Shown here piece by piece: positions 1-11,160 of a DNA stretch of 64,000 nucleotides (the stretch's first letter is position 1; each line of letters opens with the position of its first letter). The stretch is taken from positions 1,738,501 through 1,802,500 of the forward strand of contig CM034135.1 in NCBI GenBank assembly GCA_019914995.1, given 5' to 3'. The position numbers and the translations under genes are program-made. The notes beneath the pieces are model-generated. The model was not told where the DNA came from, did no database searches, and worked only from the letters and a program-made list of their open reading frames with translations. The DNA comes from Acanthochlamys bracteata (lineage: Eukaryota; Streptophyta; Magnoliopsida; Pandanales; Velloziaceae).

Positions 1-389
1 AAAATTCAGAGCAACCAATGAAGGGAAATTAGGACGTCGGTAGCATGGATTTTTCTGCAATCATAACATCATTAGAGGACAGTAATTAAGGAGATCAAAC
101 AACTCTATACTCCAGAAGGTATTCTGTTTGTCTCCTTCTAGCTTCAAACATAGCGCAGCTACACGCTCGAACAACTTGATAATGGAGAGAAAAGGATAAC
201 ATCACAAAGCATCAGAAAACCTCCTTCTTCATGTCTGTCAACTCAGAACATGTACAAGTCTGATTTATATGTAACTCTAGCATTGGCCGCCATCAAGCTT
301 CAGAACCAATCAAGTCATACATATTAAGAGCAAATTGAAGGAAGCCCGTGCAGAAATTCTGCAACTTTGACCAAACATAACAAAAACTG

Positions 390-777
390 TTAATATCCTA
401 GTTCTCTAGAAGACATTATCAACTTTATAATTTCTTCAAGTATCGATGAACTATCCCGGACCTGACAATAAAACATTAACTCACAGATTTAAATCGACAT
501 TGGCGGGCAAATCACAATTTGGTCAAACTTCAATGTACACAACAATGATATCATGAACAAAATCCTAAACTTTTCGATGCAAAAAACCAGAAAAGAACAA
601 ACTACAGAACCCAGATCCAAAATAGAAAAATCTCGTAACAACCGAAAAATCAAAACTTGCCTTGAATAAGAATGGTAGAAGAATCTTGGTGAGGTTCCAG
701 TTGACAACGAAGCCCATGGGTCTCCTGATCGAGAAGAACCTTGCAGAAGCTCTCAACAACAGTGCAGCAGCCACCAT
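390..777 (-). CDS. small two-exon protein, possibly mitochondrial
   Basis: I do not recognise this gene. Exon 1 (777-661) reads MVAAALLLRASARFFSIRRP and onward for 39 codons. It is rich in Arg, Ala and Ser without acids, like a mitochondrial presequence. The exon ends at AAG followed by GCAAGT, a good GC-type donor. An acceptor (TTTTATTGTCAG) at 464-462 opens exon 2 (461-390), which stays in phase and ends in a stop after the sequence ILEEIIKLIMSSRELGY. The product would be 62 residues: basic leader, a short hydrophobic stretch, and an amphipathic helix. Without the GC intron, exon 1 reads on in frame as a hydrophobic tail to a 70-residue ORF, which is the alternative. It is divergent from the PPR gene at 1248 with about 470 bases between the two starts. 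Function is unknown; organelle targeting is inference. Confidence 0.45.
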
Positions 778-1109
778 TCTAATCTACAAGAAATCCAGTA
801 AAAGAGAAGAGAGAACAGAAAGAAAACTTCAGAGAAGATTTTAAAGGAGATGAAGGAATTCATTAGTCCATTGATGGTAATGAGCTTGTTTCCTTCTCCG
901 TTGTTTCTGTAGGTCGATATTATTCCAAGGGTAGTAAATTAATAATTGGAGTTTAGTGGTTGTTTTCTGCAAAAGCTCAAAATAACATGGGCCGTGCTGA
1001 AGTACATAGGCTGAGTACATACGTATATTTGAAAGCCTTGCAAGTCTTGAACTAATGATGGTAGTCCTTACAAAACTAATGAACTGAAGCTTGTTAACTA
1101 CAACTAGAA

Positions 1110-1183
1110 GGTGTTCGATGAACTGCCTGACCTTGAAGATTTGACTTTTGCGTACAAGGTGTTCGGTGAAATGCCGCTGACAT
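1110..1183 (+). pseudogene. PPR-motif relic in the spacer
   Basis: A short plus-strand reading frame gives KVFDELP, about ten residues, then AYKVFGEMP and a stop. The xKVFDEMP signature is typical of PLS-class pentatricopeptide genes. The two halves also look like a local duplication (aaggtgttcg occurs twice, about 45 bases apart). A stop lies just upstream, so this is a fragment at most. It lies in the leader region of the PPR gene that starts at 1248, which is of a different (P) class. Confidence 0.3.
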
Positions 1184-1247
1184 AATGCACGCTGACTGCA
1201 GTTGTTTTAATTGACGACAGCTTTGTTTTGATTTTGCAGGGCTGGAA

Positions 1248-2444
1248 ATGGGAGTGAATGTATGTAGAAAATGGAAACTCCAATCACTGTTTGAATTCAT
1301 TCAAGTTGGCCTCCAAGTCCGAAGAATTACGCTGTATGCACTAACTACAATACGCAAGTTCAGATCAGCGAGGGATAGTGAGAACTTCTGGTTAGCTAGA
1401 TTGGAGCACAGGGATTGGCTTGCACCAAATGAAGTCCTTAAGATATTTCGGAACATCAAGAATCCCGAACTGATTCTTAGTTCATTTGAGAAACTTTCAA
1501 CCCGCATGGATTATAAACCTAGTGAGGCTTTGTACAGCTTGCTGATAGAAAATTTAGCTTCTGCGAGAAAGTTTGGAGTTATCAACAATCTTTTAGAAAG
1601 AGCTAAATCCGAAAAATGCCGGCTTTCTGATGACTTCTTTTATAGGGTCATCAAGATCTATGGGAATGTTGCAAATCATCCTGAACAAGCTATTAACACT
1701 CTCATCAGGATGCCGGAATTCCATTGCTGGCCTACAGTCAAGACCTTCAATTATGTGCTCAACTTGCTCATCTGTGGTAGGCATTATGAAGTTGTTCATG
1801 AGATATACTTGAGTGCCGGAAAGTTGGGAATCACTCCAGACACTTGCTGCTTTAACATTCTCATCAAAGGTCTTTGCCAGTGGGATAAGTTTAATGCTGC
1901 ATTTTCCTTGCTCCAGGAAATGGCAAAGCAAGGCTGCAGGCCAAATAAAACTACGTATTCGACACTTATGAATGCTCTATGTAAGCATGACAGAATAGAT
2001 GAAGCATTTGAATTATGTGAGAAGATGGAGAGTGAAGGCTGCTATCCTGATACTATAATATTCAATATACTTATATCTGGACTTTGTAAGCAGGGCAAAG
2101 TAAACGAAGGCATGGACTTCTTGAAGAAAATGCAGCTGAAGGGATGCTACCCAGACTTGGGAACTTACCAGGCACTTCTATATGGCTTGCTCAACAGCAA
2201 GAGGTTTCTGGAAGCCAAAGATTTTATTGCAGTGATGATTTCTGAAGGAAAGCGACCTAGTTTTTTGTCGTATAAGCAGGCAATAGAAGGTCTTGCTTCG
2301 GACAACATGTTCAATGATGTACATTTGGTTCTGCAACAAATGGTGCATCAAGGATTTGTTCCTAAGATGGGAACCTGGAGAAAGATTCTTGATTGCATGT
2401 TTCAGAAAGACATGATTGTTCACTGTAAAGAAAATGGTCTATGA
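1248..2444 (+). CDS. P-class pentatricopeptide repeat protein
   Basis: A 398-residue protein made largely of 35-residue PPR helical hairpins, for example TFNYVLNLLICGRHYEVV, CFNILIKGLCQWDKFNAA, TYSTLMNALCKHDRIDEAF and IFNILISGLCKQGKVNEG. About seven repeats lie between residues 85 and 385. There is no E or DYW extension, so it is a P-class protein, a group that usually binds and stabilises or helps splice organellar transcripts. The N-terminus is basic with few acids, which fits mitochondrial import. The coding part has no intron. A good acceptor (TTTTGATTTTGCAG) ten bases upstream of the ATG suggests a 5'-UTR intron. Length and layout resemble the short mitochondrial PPR proteins such as Arabidopsis At3g14580, but I cannot fix the orthologue. 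It converges with HCS1, with 467 bases between stop codons. Confidence 0.9.
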   Translation: MGVNVCRKWKLQSLFEFIQVGLQVRRITLYALTTIRKFRSARDSENFWLARLEHRDWLAPNEVLKIFRNIKNPELILSSFEKLSTRMDYKPSEALYSLLIENLASARKFGVINNLLERAKSEKCRLSDDFFYRVIKIYGNVANHPEQAINTLIRMPEFHCWPTVKTFNYVLNLLICGRHYEVVHEIYLSAGKLGITPDTCCFNILIKGLCQWDKFNAAFSLLQEMAKQGCRPNKTTYSTLMNALCKHDRIDEAFELCEKMESEGCYPDTIIFNILISGLCKQGKVNEGMDFLKKMQLKGCYPDLGTYQALLYGLLNSKRFLEAKDFIAVMISEGKRPSFLSYKQAIEGLASDNMFNDVHLVLQQMVHQGFVPKMGTWRKILDCMFQKDMIVHCKENGL

Positions 2445-2911
2445 GTAACTGAAGTTTTGGATCATTTGATTTGCATGGTTTTCCACTTGAAATTATCTTA
2501 AGTAGATGACAGAAAATAATAGTTCTATCTTTTCTCCAGCCATTTGAGATGTGCTAATCAATAAACCATGCTACTAATAGGTTACACAACTAAGACTACC
2601 GTGTTGCATTATCAACCTGTTCTCAGTCGTTAAATTCAACTTATCATAAATTAAACGAAATGTGTGTATTACGAAAAAAAAAATAGTAATCCATCAAATG
2701 AATCGCCAGAAACAGAAACTACATTTTTATTTCACAGAAGTCGATAGTGGAATGTTCAATAAATTAGTTTTGTATCATGGCTGCTCTTGTTATTATTGCA
2801 AACATGCTTATGTCGATCATCACAGCAAATCGAATAGCAGATAGAGTGGGCAACGGGTGCCATCAATTCCACATATAATGTTTCTTCACTTTTTCAGCAA
2901 CATCTTCAGTC

Positions 2912-5900
2912 TCACGAACCCAGCTTTCTCCTAACCAATCCCTTGAAGAAGTCAAAACTGTCAAGATAAACAAAGGTTCAAAAAGCATTGGTTGAGCGGC
3001 TTATGATAATAATATATTGTCTACTGGAAATTTAAACAGAAACCATAGTACATCTCTATTTCATGAGAAACTGGGACTTTATCTAAGGATGCAACCAAAA
3101 GAATTATTCAAGAGAAAACATTAATTCGAAATGGACATCGGGTATTGGTTTATACCCTCCAAGTCTGCAACTGATAAGAAATAAAAACAAATCGGTTTTA
3201 CAATATTACCTCGAAACCTCAAATTATGTGTCATGAATCCAAAGAAGAAGTTTATCCAAACATTATATGTCGAAGAATCTAAGTACCTGTTTCCATCAGG
3301 GTGCAGCTCATACTTCTTATTATCCTCATCAACAGCTAACAGGTATCCAGAAGTTGTCACACCCTAACATAATGTAGCATATCAACTACCATAAACATAG
3401 AACCTTTTTAATAAAATGTATATATCACAGACACACACACATACACACACAGATGTATAGAGGCACTCCCCCTTATAGGCAATCCCGCACACTCCGCTCA
3501 AAGCCGTCCGATCACTTTGATCAGACAGCTGGTCAATCAAGCGATCGTGGTTGCACAGGGTGAATTGTGACCATCCGACTGCTCGATCGGATGGCAGGAT
3601 TAGGAGAGTGCAGGAGTGCCTATGTCCCCCCCCCCCCCCCCCCTCACTATATTTGTATGTATGTATATGTATGATTATAAATGTTTGTTTACATAGTTCG
3701 TTGCATCTCACCTTAATTGTCACTTCGACGGCTTGCATGAGCTGTCCTTCACCTTTCTCCTCTATGACTACCTTTTGGCCACTGCCATGCAGAACAGGCA
3801 GGATATCAGTAGAGTGTATTTCAGAAATGAACATCAAACAAGAAGCGTTAAGGAACTGATAAGATTGCTTGACTTTATTTTATCTGGAGCGTAAAACAAC
3901 AAAGAGGTCCTCATTCCTCAGAGAAGAGTATGCTGATATAGGGGGCGTTTAGGAGTGCTTATGAAATGGAGGGTATTTTTATCTTTTTTGAAAAACGAGC
4001 TCTATTTTTTTTACTTCCAAAAAAATAATAAAAATATGCAATAAAAAGATCTCACTCCGTAGAATTTTTCTACACTTTCTAAATTTTTAAATAAATTTTT
4101 TATATACTTTAAAAATATGTATTGAAAAACGTAAAATGGAGAAAAGTTGAGAAAAGCTGATAAGCAGCTTTTCAAACGCAGCCCCAAACAGCCCCATAAT
4201 AGTCCAAATAAGAACTAGCCCTGATGAACACAGTCATCAAGGTGCCAAAATAGAGTTTATTAGCACATGTGGACACTGAACTTCTAATTGTGAATGACTC
4301 GTATAAATGCAAAAAATAGAATGGTATTTGATAAACATCTTCATCGTGTAATTTAGTTCTATCCATCAGAAGTCTAAGGGAATAGCATAACATGAACTAC
4401 AGTTGCAGCCGGAAAAGATTGGCAGCTAGTAACTATCTACAAAACCATGGAGTTTATACAGTTCAATGACAGGATACTTCCAAGATAAGAAACTGAGGAA
4501 AACTTACAATGCCAGAAGAACTTTTAAAAGAGCTACCAAGATACTAACTGCTGAAGGGAAGCATTCATTAAAGCAGGGTATACCTGTGAAGCCATGACAT
4601 ATAGTAAAGATCCTCAAGAACCTGAAAACCTGCAGAAAAACAAAGATAACTGTAGATTATTATCTGCGAACAAGTACAGCAGTTCGACTTGTTGAAGAAT
4701 GACATGAGAGAATAGGATGAAATGCAACCACATGTTCCTGATCTTATTGTTACTTTTCATTTATCAAATAGTAAGAGTGAAAGGCTTGCTGCAAAGAGAG
4801 AGCACATAGATAAAACAATGCAAAAACAGCACAGTCATAACCTTGGTCAGAGAAAAGATCAAAAAGCTTCTCAAACTTATTGAAGAAAGTAGCAAGTAAC
4901 TCTTCTCTGCTTATCTTGTGTGAAGAGAAACACTGTTGTCGAAGTACTGCATTTAAGCAGGTCGTTGGCTCCTCATTGTCCACATTCAGCCCAATACCTA
5001 GAAAAATGACCATCATACAGATAACTGCAGCTCAAAGAATCCTAATTGCAAACAGATTGCAAATCATAAGGAAGACCACTTGATAATAATAGTTATTTAC
5101 ATGAGGCAAAAGACCTGTTTACCAGCGCAGACATTAAATGTTTTGGACCTGTAAGTTGAGGTGCAGAGGATGCCTCCAACTTTCAGTCCATTCAGATACA
5201 AATCATTTGGCCATTTTATTCGCACGCCTAATTCTGTTGCTCCCTGAAATTTAAATATGTTTATGAATTCAGGATGGCATCTTGTGAGATTTAGTCTTGA
5301 AGGTAAGGCAAAAACTAAATACCGTTCATCAGTAAGATGATGTTGATCCACATATAAGTCTCACCTTCGACTGACATACTTCCTTTATTGCCTCAGTGAC
5401 TGCAAGAGAAACAACATATTGCAAGAGTGGCAGCTTGCAGCCATCCTCCATCTCTAGTGTGAATGAGAATAGGAGGCAACCTGGGGGCGACTCCCATACG
5501 TTCTTTGATCGACCTTGAAGTAGCATTAATCATGTTATAGAATTTCATAAAAACAATACTTTAAAAGTAAAGCTAATCCTATCAAGACCTCGGCCTTTGG
5601 ACTGAATATCAGCAACACAAACCGTTCCAAGTGGGATCTCGCTGAAATTCCTGAAGAATACATGAACGATCTATATTAGCAATTTATCATGAGCATTTTT
5701 AACTTGTGCCAAGTCCAGGTCCTCAAAATCCAATCTTCACAGTAATCTACCCATCAAAACTGATTGAAATAACCTTTTCATTTAAGAAGCAATGACAGAA
5801 AATTTTCACACTTGAAATGTACGCATTAGCCACCTACAGAAATAGCCTCTCAAAATCAACGCTTTAACATATCCCAGTTTGACAAAACCAACAAAACACA

Positions 5901-6435
5901 AACTTCCACCAGCATCGTTCAATAGGACCAACGCCAAAACTACGAATTGAGCTCTCAAATCCAATCTTTGGCATATCAAATTCACCAAATCCAATGAAAG
6001 CGCAGCCTTTCCAATATTTACCCAAAAACACATTGAAAAAAGAGCACATGAAGAGTGTTCTCACTGGGAGACGAAGTCATGTGTAGATGAGATCTTATGT
6101 GTCCAGACAAGAACTCTCCCGAACTTTCCCGCCGAGAGCTTCTCCATATACTTGTCAGCACCGAATCCTTCCTCTCCACTGGGTCCCACTTCGAGCTCAA
6201 CCCGGCTCTGTACTTCTTCGCCTTCTCCTCTCGCTGTTAGCTTCAAAAAAGGAGCTCTTGAATTCAGTGAGATTGCAAGCTCCTTCTCCTTCTCGGACTT
6301 GCCACAGACAATTAACCGTACGAAACCTTCCGCCATGGCTGACGTGGCAAAGAAAGAAGACGGCGGCTGGAAACGGCGGAGCACGGCTGGTGCGGCGGCA
6401 GCGGCGGTTGGGAAGAAAGAGAACGCGAGTGGCAT
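2912..6435 (-). CDS. HCS1: biotin-protein ligase (holocarboxylase synthetase)
   Basis: Attaches biotin, through biotinyl-AMP, to lysines of carboxylases such as chloroplast acetyl-CoA carboxylase and mitochondrial methylcrotonyl-CoA carboxylase. Nine exons join in phase to 365 residues: 6435-6065, 5650-5589, 5513-5365, 5243-5123, 4997-4842, 4629-4584, 3781-3712, 3363-3287, 2957-2912. Family marks in order: SSTHDFVSQNFSE, the GRGRSKNVWESP adenylate loop, KWPNDLY with the catalytic lysine, GGILCTSTY, GIGLNVDNEEPTTCLN, SGYLLAVDEDN, and the ending DFFKGLVRRKL, very close to Arabidopsis HCS1. The first ATG gives an Ala/Phe/Arg-rich transit peptide; a second ATG at codon 34 could give a cytosolic form, as is known for Arabidopsis HCS1. 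The first 36 codons and the promoter lie in the leftmost unit of a tandem triplication. Intron 6 holds a MITE and intron 7 a run of 18 C (plus strand). Confidence 0.95.
3626..3643. repeat. homopolymer of 18 C
   Basis: Eighteen consecutive C on the plus strand (G in the HCS1 transcript) inside HCS1 intron 7, 69 bases upstream of exon 7 on the plus-strand map (downstream of it in the transcript). CA- and GTAT-type microsatellite runs lie nearby at 3429-3453 and 3655-3672. The exact length may be an assembly estimate. Confidence 0.9.
3941..4185. mobile_element. MITE of the AT-rich GCGTTT family, in HCS1 intron 6
   Basis: About 245 bases. The left end GGGGGCGTTTAGGAGTGCTT and the right end, read in reverse complement (GGGGCTGCGTTTGAAAAGCT), form an imperfect terminal inverted repeat. 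The interior is very AT-rich with blocks such as ataataaaaatatgcaataa and tacactttctaaatttttaa. The reverse complement of this interior matches the copy at 35957-36214 closely, so the two are members of one family in opposite orientation. No coding capacity. I did not find a convincing target duplication. Confidence 0.75.
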
Positions 6436-7595
6436 GTCAAATAGAAATAAAAACGTGGCTAGGCGGCTATTTTGCTGAGCATGTTAGTGGGCCGGCTCTA
6501 TTAGTATATTTTGTAGCTCAAGTATTTTTTTATAGATTTTCTAATCTTATTTCATTTCAAAGGCCTAAACTAGTATCAATATTTCGAACACTTTTAGTTT
6601 TTACATTCTTTTTTTTTTTTTTTCATTTCTAGTTTATTTGACTCATTGGTTCATACATGTTATTTCTTTTGCATTTTTAGGTCTATCAAAATTTCTGTTA
6701 AAGGGCATCTCTGCAAACACCAACAAGTTAGTTAATATTCAAACTTTTTTTTTAAATCACCTCTACACCCATTACTCTATTAGTGTGGCAAAAGGTTCAT
6801 ACTTTATGTAAGAGTGTGTCCTCACTAATTTATATTTAATTTATGTGAGGTACTTGAAATTTAATTATATTGATTATATAACTACAAGATATGATTGTAT
6901 TATGCTTCGTTGTTGTTTTTTACTTTTTTTACAAAGATTTTCGAAAATAAATGGACCATAGCGAGTAGCTTCTTGTTAGTGCCGTTGCATCATATGTACT
7001 TTTATGTGCCATAGAACTATAGAAGCAGTTAGCAACGGGTTGATTGCAACACACTCAAGCACTTCGTAATGTTGTAAAAAAGTCAGCATGTTATGAGGAA
7101 AGTTGCTAAAATATTTTGTAACATTTGTGTAATGAATGCCGTATGACTTGTTGTATAATAAATATTATAATATATTTTAGCTATGTAATATAAAAATAAA
7201 ATAATTATGTTCTTTATATATATTTTTTTAATTTTTCTAAAATTAGTAAATAATTATTACTAGATTAAAAAAATTTTAAAAAATTTATCCTCACTTTCAA
7301 CATATCACTTCCAAATACAAAAAATCACTTCTAACTTTTTAATTACAAAAATAATATAAAAACTCAACTCATTTGCAACAATACTATTTCTATTAACTCA
7401 CTTTCTAAAACTCACTTCTAAGGCCAAAAAATGCACTCATTCTTTAACTCATGATTTGGTGATAACTCAAATGTCTATCATATATCAGCTCAAAATGATA
7501 GCTAAAACTTGGATCATAACAAATGAAACGACTTATGGAAAAGCACTTTTAACTCAAAAAACACCTATGCTAAAGTAATGTTTGGTATCAACATA

Positions 7596-7925
7596 TTACA
7601 TAAAAGCTACATCACCCAGTTTTTCAGAACTAGTTGAAGTGGAACTGGCTTGGGTAACGAAAAGTGGTGAAAAGCGATGGTGTTTGATGAATTTGAGTAG
7701 AACAAATGTGTTTGCGGTTAAAAATAGCAAACTTGCAGACCATAGATGTAAGAAAACAACCTGGCCTCTAAATTCAAGTAAATAACCCCACAAAAGTCAG
7801 TGCAGTTGTGATCCCATCCACAGAAGAATGCATATCGAACATTCCCATTTCAGCTTCATAGAGCTCCAAGGAAGTATCAGAGGAACGAGGCAGAAGAACC
7901 AGACGAAATATTGTGCCGTGATAAC
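7596..7925 (-). pseudogene. copy of PNT1 last exon (unit 1)
   Basis: Reverse complement reads as the PNT1 C-terminus, including WGYLLEF, SASLLFL and [19 protein letters not shown]. The acceptor TTTCAG and first codons (GTTATCACGGCACAA) are kept at 7925. The codon for Trp in the family sequence QLHWLLWG is TGA here (near 7800), and the end is altered, so it cannot supply a working PNT1 C-terminus. There is no upstream PNT1 body in this unit; it is preceded on the transcript side by the HCS1 5' fragment of unit 2. Confidence 0.85.
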
Positions 7926-8086
7926 CTGAAACCATGATAAAGCAAATAACAAAGATCAGTTGTAGGAAAAAAGACGCTACAAAGTGCACAAGAAAACACA
8001 AGTGGTTATATTTCATGCATTGTCTATACGGTACTAGCACATGAGACATTCTACTGAAATGAAATGTCTAGGGCAATAATACTAAT

Positions 8087-8193
8087 CTTCCGCCATGGCT
8101 GACATGGCAAAGAAAGAAGAAGACTGGGCAAGTGAACCCCGCAGCACTACTTGTGGCATCGGCAGTTGGGAAGAAAGAGAACGTGAGTGGCAT
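8087..8193 (-). pseudogene. HCS1 5' fragment (unit 2)
   Basis: Copy of the first part of HCS1 exon 1, from the first ATG (8193) to the breakpoint. It starts MPLTFSFFPTAD, then diverges from the HCS1 transit peptide with frame change and substitutions. At the joint the PNT1 donor is AAGATT rather than AAGGTT, so the GT is lost and splicing at the chimeric junction is not expected. It is the most decayed of the three HCS1 5' copies. Confidence 0.8.
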
Positions 8194-9384
8194 GTCAAAT
8201 AGAAATAAAAAACGAAAGTGGTTGGCGGCTATTTTGCTGAGCATGTTAGTGGGCCGGCCCTATTATGATATTTTGTAGAGCAAGCATTTTTTTATAGACT
8301 TTCTTATGTTGTTTCAAAGGCCTAAACTAGTATCAATGTTTCAAACACATTTAGTTTTTACATTCTTTTTTTTTTTTCATTTCTAGTTTATTTGACTCAT
8401 TGGTTCATACATGTCATTTCTTTTGCATTTTCAGGTCTATCAAGATTTCTATTAAAGGGCATCTCTGCAAACACCAACAAGTTAGTTAACATTCAAACTT
8501 TTTTTTTAAATCACCTCTACACCCATTACTCTATTAGTGTGGCAAAAGGTTCATATTTTGTGTAAGAGTGTGTCCTCACTAATTTATATTTAATTTATGT
8601 GAGGTACTTGAATTTTAATTGTATTGATTATATAACTACAAGATATGATTGTATTATGCTTCGTTGTTGTTTTTTACTTTTTTTACAAAGATTTTCGAAA
8701 ATAAATGGACCATAGCGAGGAGCTTGTTGTTAGTGCCATTGCATCATATGTACTTTTATGTGCCATAGAACTATAGAAGCAGTTAGCAACGGGTTGATTG
8801 CAACACATTCAAGCACTTCGCAATGTTGTAAGAAAGTCAGCATGTTGTGTAGAAAGTTGCTAAGATATTTCGTAACATTTGTGTAATGAATGCCGTGTGA
8901 CTTGTTGTATATAAAAAATATTATAATATATTTTAGCTATGTAATATAAAAATAAAATAATTATGTTCTTTATATTTTTTTTTTAATTTTTCTAAAATTA
9001 GTAAATAATTGTTACTAGATTCAAAAAAATTTTAAAAAAATTATCCTCACTTTCAACATATCACTTCCAAATACAAAAGAACACAAAAAATCACTTCTAA
9101 CTTACTTTCAATTACAAAAATAATATAAAAACTCAACACATTTGCAACACTACTATTTCTATTAACTCACTTTCTAAAAACTCACTTCTAAGACCAAAAA
9201 AATACACTCATTCTTTAACTCGCAGTTCCAGTGATAACTCAAATGTCTATCATATATCAGCTCAAAATGATAGCTAAAACTTGGATCATAACAAATGAAA
9301 CGACTTATGGAAAAGCACTTTTAACTCAGAAAACACCCTTGCCAAAGTAATGTTTGGTATCAACATCTTACATGAAAGCTTACA

Positions 9385-9699
9385 TCAGTTCAGTTTCCTG
9401 TAACTAGTTGAAGTGGAACTGGCTTGGATAAAAAAAAGTGGTGAAAAGCGATAGTGTTTGATGAATTTGAATAGAACAAATGTGTTTGCGGCTAAGAATA
9501 GCAAACTTGCAGACCATAGATGTAAGAAGACAACCTAGCCTTTAAATTCAAGTAAATAACCCCACAAAAGCCAGTGCAGTTGTGATCCCATCCACAGAAA
9601 AATGCATATCGAACATTCCCATTTCAGCTTCATAGAGCTCCAAAGAAGTATCAGAGGAACGAGGCAGAAGAACCAGACGAAGTATTGTGCCGTGATAAT
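9385..9699 (-). pseudogene. copy of PNT1 last exon (unit 2)
   Basis: Reads [35 protein letters not shown] and [11 protein letters not shown] in the PNT1 frame, then an in-frame TAG just after LEFKG. The acceptor (TTTCAG before ATTATCACGG) is intact at 9702-9700. In a second frame the same DNA is open from the acceptor to a TGA at 9548. That is the frame which a splice from the HCS1 fragment at 9862-9970 would enter. Confidence 0.85.
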
Positions 9700-9861
9700 C
9701 TGAAACCATGATAAAGCAAATAACAAAAATCAGTTGTAGGAAAAAAAACGCTACAAAGTGCACAAGAAAACACAATGTGGTTATATTTCATGCATTGTCT
9801 ATACGGTACTAGCACATGAGGCATTCTATTGAAATGAAATGTCTAGGGCAATAATACTAAC

Positions 9862-9970
9862 CTTCCGCCATGGCTGACATGGCAAAGAAAGAAGACGGCG
9901 GCTGGAACCGGCGGAGCACGGCTGGTGCGGCGGCAGCGGCGATTGGGAAGAAAGAGAATGCGAGTGGCAT
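9862..9970 (-). pseudogene. HCS1 5' fragment with intact transit peptide and donor (unit 3)
   Basis: Copy of the first 36 codons of HCS1 exon 1, with both start codons (codons 1 and 34) and two apparent substitutions (T10I, T31M). The fragment ends GCGGAAG followed by GTTAGT, the PNT1 intron-3 donor, which the duplication fused to the HCS1 exon. If transcribed from the duplicated HCS1 promoter, this exon can splice to the PNT1 exon copy at 9699. The phase changes there (HCS1 part ends after the first base of a codon, PNT1 exon starts at phase 0), so the predicted product is about 86 residues: HCS1 transit peptide plus a non-PNT1 tail starting [11 protein letters not shown]. Expression is unknown. 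Confidence 0.7.
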
Positions 9971-11160
9971 GTCAAATAGAAATCAAAGACGAAAATGGTT
10001 GCCGGCTATTTTGGTGAGCATGTTATTTGATTGGGCCGGCTCTATTAGGATATTTTGTAGAGCAAGCATTCTCTTATAGGATTTCTTATGTTGTTTCAAA
10101 GGCCTAAACTAGTATCAATGTTTCAAACACTTTTAGTTTTTACATTCTTTTTTTTTTTTTTTTCATTTCTAGTTTATTTGACTCATTGGTTCATACATGT
10201 CATTTATTTTGCATTTTCAGGTCTATCAAAATTTCTGTTAAAGGGCATCTCTACAAACACCAACAAGTTAGTTAACATTCAAACTTTTTTTTAAAATCAC
10301 CTCTACACACATTACTCTATTAGTGTGGCAAAAGGTTCATATTTTGTGTAAGAGTGTGTCCTCACTAATTTATATTTAATTTATGTGAGGTACTTGAATT
10401 TTAATTGTATTGATTATATAACTACAAGATATGATTGTATTATGCTTCGTTGTTGTTTTTTACTTTTTTTACAAAGATTTTCGAAAATAAATGGACCATA
10501 GCGAGGAGCTTGTTGTTAGTGCCATTGCATCATATGTACTTTTATATGCCATAGAACTATAGAAGCAGTTAGCAACGGGTTGATTGCAACACATTCAAGC
10601 ACTTCGTAATGTTGTAGAAAAGTCAACATGTTATGAGGAAAGTTGCTAAGATATTTTGTAACATTTGTGTAATGAATGCCGTATGACTTATTGTATAATA
10701 AATATTATAATATATTTTAGCTATGTAATATAAAAATAAAATAATTATGTTCTTTATATATATATTTTTAATTTTTCTAAAATTAGTAAATAATTATTAC
10801 TAGATTAAAAAAAATTTTAAAAAAATTTATCCTCACTTTCAACATATCACTTCCAAATACAAAAAATCACTTCTAACTTACTTTCAATTACAAAAATAAT
10901 ATAAAAACTCAACTCATTTGCAACAATACTATTTCTATTAACTCACTTTCTAAAAACTCACTTCTAAGGCCAAAAAAATGCACTCATTCTTTAACTCGCA
11001 GTTTCAGTGATAACTCAAATGTCTATCATATATCAGCTCAAAATGATAGCTAAAACTTGGATCATAACAAATGAAACGACTTATGGAAAAGCACTTTTAA
11101 CTCAAAAAACACCTATGCTAAAGTAATGTTTGGTATCAACATATTACATAAAAGCTTACA

